From NCBI RefSeq assembly GCF_900116445.1, contig NZ_FPBH01000055.1:1-39282 (forward strand): a stretch of DNA of 39,282 nucleotides, read 5' to 3'. Positions 35,301 through 39,282 of the stretch are shown piece by piece. The notes beneath the pieces were generated by a model. That model ran no database searches, was not told the DNA's origin, and worked only from the letters and a program-made list of their open reading frames with translations. Numbering within the stretch: the first letter of the stretch is position 1; each line of letters opens with the position of its first letter. Made by a program: the position numbers and the translations under genes. Source of the stretch: Paraburkholderia aspalathi (GTDB lineage: Bacteria > Pseudomonadota > Gammaproteobacteria > Burkholderiales > Burkholderiaceae).

Positions 35301-35537
35301 CCGCTGGTGGTGTCGAGCGGGGCGGGTGCGGAAAGCCGTCGCTCGATCGGCACCGGTGTGTTCGGCGGGGTGCTGGCGGCCACGCTGTTCGGCCTCGTAT
35401 TCGCACCGGTCGCGTTTCATGCGGTCGCGTCGCTAACGTATAGCAAACGGCGGCTTGCCGAGTTGCGCCGTAAGCGTGACGAGCGGCACGCACGGCGGCA
35501 GGCGAGCGAAAGCGGCCAGTTGACGAATGGCCGGTGA
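32337..35537 (+). CDS. RND efflux pump inner membrane protein (AcrB/MexB-type HAE1)
   Basis: The 1066-residue protein has the full HAE1 length and twelve expected membrane helices. I chose GTG 32337 because the product then starts PFFFIDRPVFAW, as RND pumps do; the open frame upstream overlaps the acetyltransferase gene. The proton-relay residues are visible: the double aspartate in GILVDDAIVVVESVH (TM4) and the lysine in LAAKNAILIVQFARD (TM10). QLPVAQYP and SATYPGA near the N-terminus are conserved porter-domain segments. The pump follows the acetyltransferase by 13 bases and is the last gene of the run. No membrane-fusion or outer membrane partner gene lies beside it, so it would need partners from elsewhere. 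Confidence 0.95.
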   Translation: MPFFFIDRPVFAWIVALAIVVAGALAIPQLPVAQYPRLAPPRIVISATYPGAATEVVDANVGSIIEESLDGADNMLYYETTSDNLGDLEIDATFAPGTNPDLALVDIQNRLKQVEPRLPQQVVQQGITVFKAANTFLMLVALTSTDGSRDSAQLGDYLSRYVLRELKRAPGVGAAELWDADEALRIWLDPMKLREYGLGAAEVNAAIAAQNATVTAGTLGDAPFVPGQQLTASVSVKGQLISPAEFGQIVLKALPDGSAVRLRDVARVELGRDNYSFYSRLNGKAAATVGIQLGPRGNALETSNAIRARLAELSKGLPPGVAVEIPFDNAHFVKIAIREVLVTLAEAVVLVFFVMWLFLRDLRYTLVPTVVIPVTLMGAFLAMYACGLSINVFTMFGLVLAIGILVDDAIVVVESVHRVMEEEGLPPREATRKAMTQIGGAIVGVTAVLTAVFVPMAFFPGGVGGIYRQFAVSMIASMLVSSFMALSLTPALCANLLKAHKHPVSQRDARRGLLGFAARAASRFTTGFDRAASGYRGLTARTLRRIGPMLAIYAVLVGACAALYWQMPGGFLPSEDEGQLQVMVQLPAGATEARTLAVVQRMETILHAEPAVAHVTSVIGWSFTGSGQNVAMGFVELKDWGKRDIDAMALRERLNEKFDKILDGNVEAQLPPSVPGLGHSDGFVFRLEDRGGVGLDALKAAREHLFAQAKASPVLASVHSEDLPDAPRVELVIDRAKAYALGVPFDRITDVLGSTFGSTYIDDFPAGGRMRRVMISADAATRMTEDDLMALAVPNSSGGMVPLSAIASRHWSIGPVMLTRYNGYPSLDVSGHAAPGYSSGAAMAEMERLAASLPVGVSYDWVDAAREETAAAQLTPLLIGLSLLAVFMALAALYESWTIPLAVLMVVPLGVIGAIAAMLLRGMPNDVYFKVGMITVIGLAAKNAILIVQFARDLYRRGLPLTRAVTEAAAARFRPIVMTSAAFLLGVVPLVVSSGAGAESRRSIGTGVFGGVLAATLFGLVFAPVAFHAVASLTYSKRRLAELRRKRDERHARRQASESGQLTNGR

Positions 35538-35594
35538 CGTGACGTCGGCCACGTTGCGCCTGGGCGCAGTCGCCGTCTGAGTCGAGCACGGCGT

Positions 35595-35960
35595 TTAGCC
35601 GGCCGGCTGATTCACCGCTTGCGCGGGCTCTGCACCGGTCGGCGTTTGCGTAGCCGTTGTCGACGCATGCGCGGCCGGCAAGCAGTCCGCGCGATATTCG
35701 GCTTGCAGCTTTTGCTCTGCCTGCTGCAAATCGCTGGGGTATTCGTCGTCGTCGTTGCTCGGGCTGTAGCCGACCGCTTCCAGCTCGCCAAGCTCGTTCA
35801 TCAACTGCTTGTGCGTCACTTCGCCCTTGAGCGGTTTGAACGGGTAGTCATTGCATTGCTGCTGCGTGAGCGCCGGCGACGCCATCGCCGATGCGCTGCC
35901 GATCAGCAGTAGGGTGGTGACGAGGGTTCTGGTTGCGAGCTTCATTTTCATACCATCCAC
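35595..35960 (-). CDS. Small exported DUF4148 protein
   Basis: The 121-residue protein (118 from the ATG at 35951) has a signal peptide with core LVTTLLLIGSASAMA and cleavage near AMASP. The mature part holds the DUF4148 pattern: a helix ending NELGELEAVGYSPS, then YPSDLQQAEQKLQ, with two cysteines. A Thr/Ala/Pro-rich tail follows. DUF4148 proteins are small secreted proteins, frequent in Burkholderia, of unknown function. It is convergent with the RND gene and divergent from the response regulator gene, so it may be a target of that two-component system. Confidence 0.85.
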   Translation of the reverse strand: MDGMKMKLATRTLVTTLLLIGSASAMASPALTQQQCNDYPFKPLKGEVTHKQLMNELGELEAVGYSPSNDDDEYPSDLQQAEQKLQAEYRADCLPAAHASTTATQTPTGAEPAQAVNQPAG

Positions 35961-36114
35961 GATAAGGTTCGAATCGGACCGCAGAGAAAACGGCGGGATG
36001 GCATTAGGCTAGTGGAGGCGACCTACCGGAGCGGCGTCGGGAAAATGAAATTTGTTTTATCGTTCCGTCGTCAGTTTTAGCGGCCCTGCGGCGAACTTAA
36101 ATTTTTCTTCATGA

Positions 36115-36132
36115 AGCGGATATTCATCCGCT
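36115..36132. promoter_or_regulatory. Perfect inverted repeat in the divergent region
   Basis: AGCGGAT-ATTC-ATCCGCT has 7-bp arms and a 4-base centre. It lies about 155 bases upstream of the DUF4148 gene and 170 upstream of the response regulator, next to AT-rich DNA. It may be an operator or a small hairpin. The 35961-36305 gap shows no gene; CCTG-CTGG-CAGG at 36149-36160 is a second small hairpin. Confidence 0.4.
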
Positions 36133-36305
36133 ATGCAGCTGCGCGTAGCCTGCTGGCAGGCACTTTGGCTAAGCGGCGACACCCGTCGAATCGCACGCCC
36201 GTGCTCTGAACGCGTAAGCCGAATATGGCATCATGTCCTTCTACTGATAACCGGTCGCGCCCGCCGCTTGCATCGGTAGAGCTGGCGGTGGCGCATGCAA
36301 TGATC

Positions 36306-36983
36306 ATGTCGCGAGTACTGACGATCGAAGACGATGAAATTACCGCGAATGAAATTGTCGGTGAGCTGAAAAGCCGTGGTTTTACCGTGGATTGGGTGGC
36401 CAATGGCCGCGACGGCATGGCGCGCGCGATCAGCGAAGACTACGACGTGATCACGCTCGACCGCATGCTGCCGGGCGTGGACGGCCTCACGATTCTCACC
36501 ACCATGCGCAGTATCGGCATTCAAACGCCGGTGCTGATGTTGAGCGCGTTGGGCGATGTGGATGAACGAGTTCGCGGCCTGCGCGCCGGTGGCGACGACT
36601 ACCTGACCAAGCCGTTCGACCCCGAAGAAATGACCGCGCGTCTCGAGGTGCTGTTGCGCCGCAGTCAAACGCCGGCAGCACCGCTCGAAACCCATTTGCG
36701 GGTCGGCCCGCTCGAACTCGATCTGATTTCCCGCAAGGTTCAGCGCGACGGAGAAGATATCGTCTTGCTGCCCACCGAATATCGCGTGCTCGAATTCATG
36801 ATGCGGCATGCGGGGCAAACCATCACGCGCACCATGCTGTTCGAAGCGGTGTGGGGTTATCACTTCGACCCGGGCACCAATCTGATCGACGTGCACATGG
36901 GCCGGCTGCGCAAAAAAATCGACCCGCCCGGCGTCACGCCAATGATCCAGACCGTGCGGGGCTCGGGTTATATCCTCGCATGA
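36306..36983 (+). CDS. OmpR/PhoB-type response regulator
   Basis: The 225-residue protein has a receiver domain starting RVLTIEDDEITANEI, the phospho-acceptor D52 in ITLDRMLPGVDG and the conserved lysine in YLTKPFDPEEM. A winged-helix DNA-binding domain follows (LLPTEYRVLEFMMRHAGQTI to RLRKKIDPPG) and ends TVRGSGYILA. The start at 36306 gives the usual N-terminus; ATG 36300 in the same frame is an alternative, and neither has a clear ribosome-binding site. It is followed 13 bases later by its histidine kinase. The signal and regulon are unknown; the divergent DUF4148 gene is a candidate target. Confidence 0.94.
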   Translation: MSRVLTIEDDEITANEIVGELKSRGFTVDWVANGRDGMARAISEDYDVITLDRMLPGVDGLTILTTMRSIGIQTPVLMLSALGDVDERVRGLRAGGDDYLTKPFDPEEMTARLEVLLRRSQTPAAPLETHLRVGPLELDLISRKVQRDGEDIVLLPTEYRVLEFMMRHAGQTITRTMLFEAVWGYHFDPGTNLIDVHMGRLRKKIDPPGVTPMIQTVRGSGYILA

Positions 36984-36996
36984 GCAGGGCATTTTG

Positions 36997-38394
36997 ATGG
37001 ACACAACCTTCCCGGCTCAATCAGCGCTCGGGCGGCGCTGGCATTCCACGACCTTTCGCCTGCTATCGGTTTACGCCGTCATCTTTTCGCTTTCGGTGAT
37101 GCTGCTGCTGGGCTATATCGGCTGGGCCGTGACCGGCGACATGGAGCGCGAGACCGATGTGGTGATGGACTGGCAACTGGTCTACTTCGATTCGTTGCCC
37201 GACTCTGGTCTTGCCGACGCGATTCACCGCCGTATCGAACATGAGCGCATGCACACCAATTACTACGGCCTGTTCGCGGCCGACGGCAGTCTGCTGGCTG
37301 GGGACGTGCTGGTGTATCCGTCGCAACTGCCTATCAATCGTACTGGCAAGACGCTCGATCTCGTGCTCTCGATGGCGCGCAACGACGAGGCGCCGGTGGT
37401 CCGCGCCATGGCCGAGCGGCGCAAGGACGGCTCGACGCTCGTCATCGCGCGTGATCTGACGCACATCCTGCGGATTCGCGAGACCATCATCAACGCGCTG
37501 GTGGGCGGCGGGATCGTGTGCCTGCTTGCAGGCGTGGCAGGTGGACTGGCGCTGAGCGTGCGGCAGATGCGCCGGCTGAAAGCGATCCGGCGCGTCACGC
37601 AGCGTATTGCGCAGGGCGATCTCGCGCAGCGCTTGCCGATCGGCGGACGCGACGAAGTGGATATGCTCGCGCATCTGGTGAACCATATGCTCGCGGAGGT
37701 CGAACGCCTTATGAATGAGGTGAAGGGTGCCTGCGACGGTATCGCGCACGATCTACGCACGCCGCTCGCACATGTGCGAACCTTGCTGGCGCATGTGGCG
37801 GAGCGCACCGATACGCTCGACGACGCCGCGCTGTCGCAGTTGGTTGAGCGCGCGCGTATCGAGACCGATGCATTGCTCGACCGGTTTCGCGCGATGTTGC
37901 GTATCTCCGAGATCGGCACGCTGCAGCGGCGCGGTGGATTCGGCGAAATGCAGTTGGAGACGCTGATGCAGGAAGTCGGTGAACTATATGAACCGCTCGC
38001 CGAAAGCCGCTCGATTCAGCTGTCTGTGCATGTACAGACGGTCGATGCGGTTCATGGTGATCGGGCCTTGCTGTTCGAGGCGTTGAGCAATCTGGTGGAT
38101 AACGCGATCAAGTTCACGCCCGAAGGTGGCGTGGTGCGCATGGAACTTCGACAGACGTCGGCAGGGCCGCAGGTGGACATTGTCGACAACGGGCCCGGCA
38201 TCGCCGCGGATGAACGCGATGCGGTTCTGCAGCGGTTTTATCGCGGGGAAAGTACGCGGCATCTGGCCGGATCGGGGCTGGGATTGAGCATCGTGTCGGC
38301 GGTGATGCGGGTGCATGACTTCACGATGAAAATTGGCAATGCGCAGCCCGGCACCAGGATTTCTATCGAATGCTGGTCGAGGACGCTCGCATGA
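36997..38394 (+). CDS. Membrane sensor histidine kinase
   Basis: The 465-residue protein has two membrane helices (LLSVYAVIFSLSVMLLLGYI near residue 25 and ALVGGGIVCLLAGVAGGLAL near 170) enclosing a periplasmic sensor of about 120 residues. A HAMP linker (RRVTQRIAQGDLAQRLPIGG) and the phospho-acceptor H251 in IAHDLRTPLAHV follow. The ATPase domain shows NLVDNAIKFTPEGG, DNGPGIAADE and GSGLGLSIV. It pairs with the preceding OmpR-type regulator. The sensed signal is not evident. Confidence 0.94.
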   Translation: MDTTFPAQSALGRRWHSTTFRLLSVYAVIFSLSVMLLLGYIGWAVTGDMERETDVVMDWQLVYFDSLPDSGLADAIHRRIEHERMHTNYYGLFAADGSLLAGDVLVYPSQLPINRTGKTLDLVLSMARNDEAPVVRAMAERRKDGSTLVIARDLTHILRIRETIINALVGGGIVCLLAGVAGGLALSVRQMRRLKAIRRVTQRIAQGDLAQRLPIGGRDEVDMLAHLVNHMLAEVERLMNEVKGACDGIAHDLRTPLAHVRTLLAHVAERTDTLDDAALSQLVERARIETDALLDRFRAMLRISEIGTLQRRGGFGEMQLETLMQEVGELYEPLAESRSIQLSVHVQTVDAVHGDRALLFEALSNLVDNAIKFTPEGGVVRMELRQTSAGPQVDIVDNGPGIAADERDAVLQRFYRGESTRHLAGSGLGLSIVSAVMRVHDFTMKIGNAQPGTRISIECWSRTLA

Positions 38395-38429
38395 AGGTGG
38401 TCAATTTCTTTGCTCTGGCAGGGTGGTGA

Positions 38430-39128
38430 ATGCGCGTCCTGTTCGTTGGACCTTCTCATCCGGAAGCGGCGTGGCTGTTCAAGGCACTGCAGGAGAGCGC
38501 GCATAGTCTGCAACGGGCCGATGATCTGCGGGATGGGGTTTTTCTTGCGTCGCAGGAGCCGTTCGATGCAATTGTATTGATGGTGCTCGAGGTTGGGTCT
38601 TATTCTGCGTTGCATGGGTTCATTGGGGAGTTTGCTACTGCCGGGAGTGGGGCGGCGATTGTTGCTGTGCTCGGTGCGGCTACTGCTCAGGATCGCACGA
38701 AGGTTTTGCGCGCCGGCGCGGATGCGTGCTTTTGCCAGCCTTATTCGTTTATTGAAATGCATGAGCGGATGGCCGCTTTGCAGCGGGTTGGGGGTGGTGG
38801 TTTTGCTTCTGCTGTCGCTTCTGTTTTACCGGCTGTGGGTGGGCCATCTTTGGATGCGGCTACTCGGGAGCTCGTTTGTGGCGCCCGGCGTGTTGGCGTG
38901 ACACGGCGGGAGTTTCTTCTGCTTGAGTGTTTACTGAGGCAGGTTAATGCGCCGGTGGCCAGGGATCAGCTGATCCGCTATGCCTGGCCTGAGAAGGAGG
39001 ACGTCGATCCTTCGAGTGTCAATCTTGTTGTGTCACGGTTGCGGCGCAAGCTTTCGGATGATGTGCCGGAGGTTCGGATTGAGACTGTTAGCCGGTTTGG
39101 GTATCAAGTTTCGGTTTTGTGTTTTTGA
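38430..39128 (+). CDS. OmpR-type regulator with degenerate receiver domain
   Basis: The 232-residue protein has a receiver-like N-terminal half and a clear winged helix (VTRREFLLLECLLRQVNAPV, SSVNLVVSRLRRKLSDDVPE, ending ETVSRFGYQVSV). The receiver lacks the phosphorylation residues: the acidic pair after strand 1 is replaced (RVLFVGPSHP), the acceptor aspartate position reads M in DAIVLMVLEVG, and the switch lysine is Q in CFCQPYS. It probably acts without phosphorylation. It lies 35 bases after the histidine kinase. Codons here end in T much more often than in neighbouring genes, so the gene may be evolving faster or have been acquired. Its stop codon is the start of the right terminal repeat. 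Confidence 0.88.
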   Translation: MRVLFVGPSHPEAAWLFKALQESAHSLQRADDLRDGVFLASQEPFDAIVLMVLEVGSYSALHGFIGEFATAGSGAAIVAVLGAATAQDRTKVLRAGADACFCQPYSFIEMHERMAALQRVGGGGFASAVASVLPAVGGPSLDAATRELVCGARRVGVTRREFLLLECLLRQVNAPVARDQLIRYAWPEKEDVDPSSVNLVVSRLRRKLSDDVPEVRIETVSRFGYQVSVLCF

Positions 39129-39282
39129 GGTTTTTTGCCTGCGCGGCGCTTTTGTCTGTGTTCCTGGGGCTTTGGCCTTTCCTTGATTTGTTAGTGGTCT
39201 ATTAGTGTTGCCCCTGTGCGGGGCGGCACTGTAGTGGTCAAGCGATCCTGGACACCGGCAAAGGGTATTTTTAAAAAGTCGA
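39126..39282 (+). repeat. Right copy of a terminal inverted repeat
   Basis: Starting at the TGA of the last gene, this 157-base stretch repeats positions 1-190 in opposite orientation. The 51-base core at 39192-39242 has one mismatch. TAGTGGTC occurs at 39192-39199 and again at 39232-39239, 40 bases apart, around a GCCCC/GGGGC hairpin. The outer part carries CCTGGACACC and an AT-rich end. It could be a dispersed gene-end repeat or part of a mobile element lying outside the window. Confidence 0.85.

Noticed and set aside
1..39282. tRNA or rRNA genes
   Set aside because: No cloverleaf or ribosomal segment was recognised on either strand by eye; a dedicated scan was not possible.

Overview
The window reads as a chromosome segment of a Burkholderia-like betaproteobacterium, most probably Paraburkholderia. 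This rests on the high G+C coding DNA with G/C-ended codons, a TonB-ExbB-ExbD-ExbD cluster of Burkholderia type, a small DUF4148 protein, and short dispersed repeats of a kind I associate with that group. The species call is inference from the sequence; no database was searched. About 25 protein genes are supported. I see no rRNA, tRNA or CRISPR array and no complete insertion sequence.

Layout. (1) Positions 188-5540: a LysR regulator divergent from an acyl-CoA dehydrogenase, a class III CoA-transferase and an MHS-type transporter. This looks like a catabolic unit for an organic acid taken up and activated as a CoA thioester. (2) 5763-7274: a protein of two fused Asp/Glu-racemase domains, one lacking a catalytic cysteine. 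(3) 7596-13511: a 1971-residue tandem UvrA with four ABC ATPase modules, behind a perfect LexA-type box. (4) A gene-poor, AT-rich stretch of nearly 1 kb, then tonB-exbB-exbD1-exbD2 and a helical-repeat periplasmic protein (14489-18423). Three covarying hairpins lie between the two exbD genes. (5) An XRE-cupin regulator behind a 19-bp palindrome, a TonB-dependent receptor (19685-22426) and a strong terminator. (6) 22639-35537: a tightly packed run of a YejABEF-type peptide importer, a TldD/TldE-type protease pair, two YhhY/AaaT-like N-acetyltransferases and an RND efflux pump. (7) A DUF4148 protein divergent from an OmpR-type response regulator and histidine kinase, then a second OmpR-type regulator with a degenerate receiver domain.

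The most interesting unit is regions 4-6 taken together. TonB/ExbBD would energise the receptor to bring a ligand across the outer membrane. The Yej-type importer would carry a peptide into the cytoplasm and TldD/TldE would cut it. The acetyltransferases would cap a released amino group, and the RND pump would remove a product. TldD/E and YejABEF are known separately to act on microcin-type peptides, and acetylation is a known way of disarming processed microcin C. The locus may therefore be a system for taking up and detoxifying, or feeding on, modified peptides. That joint function is inference from gene order.

Both ends of the window carry the same 157-190 bp repeat in opposite orientation, each copy starting at the stop codon of the gene next to it. 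The whole 39 kb is thus bounded by inverted repeats.
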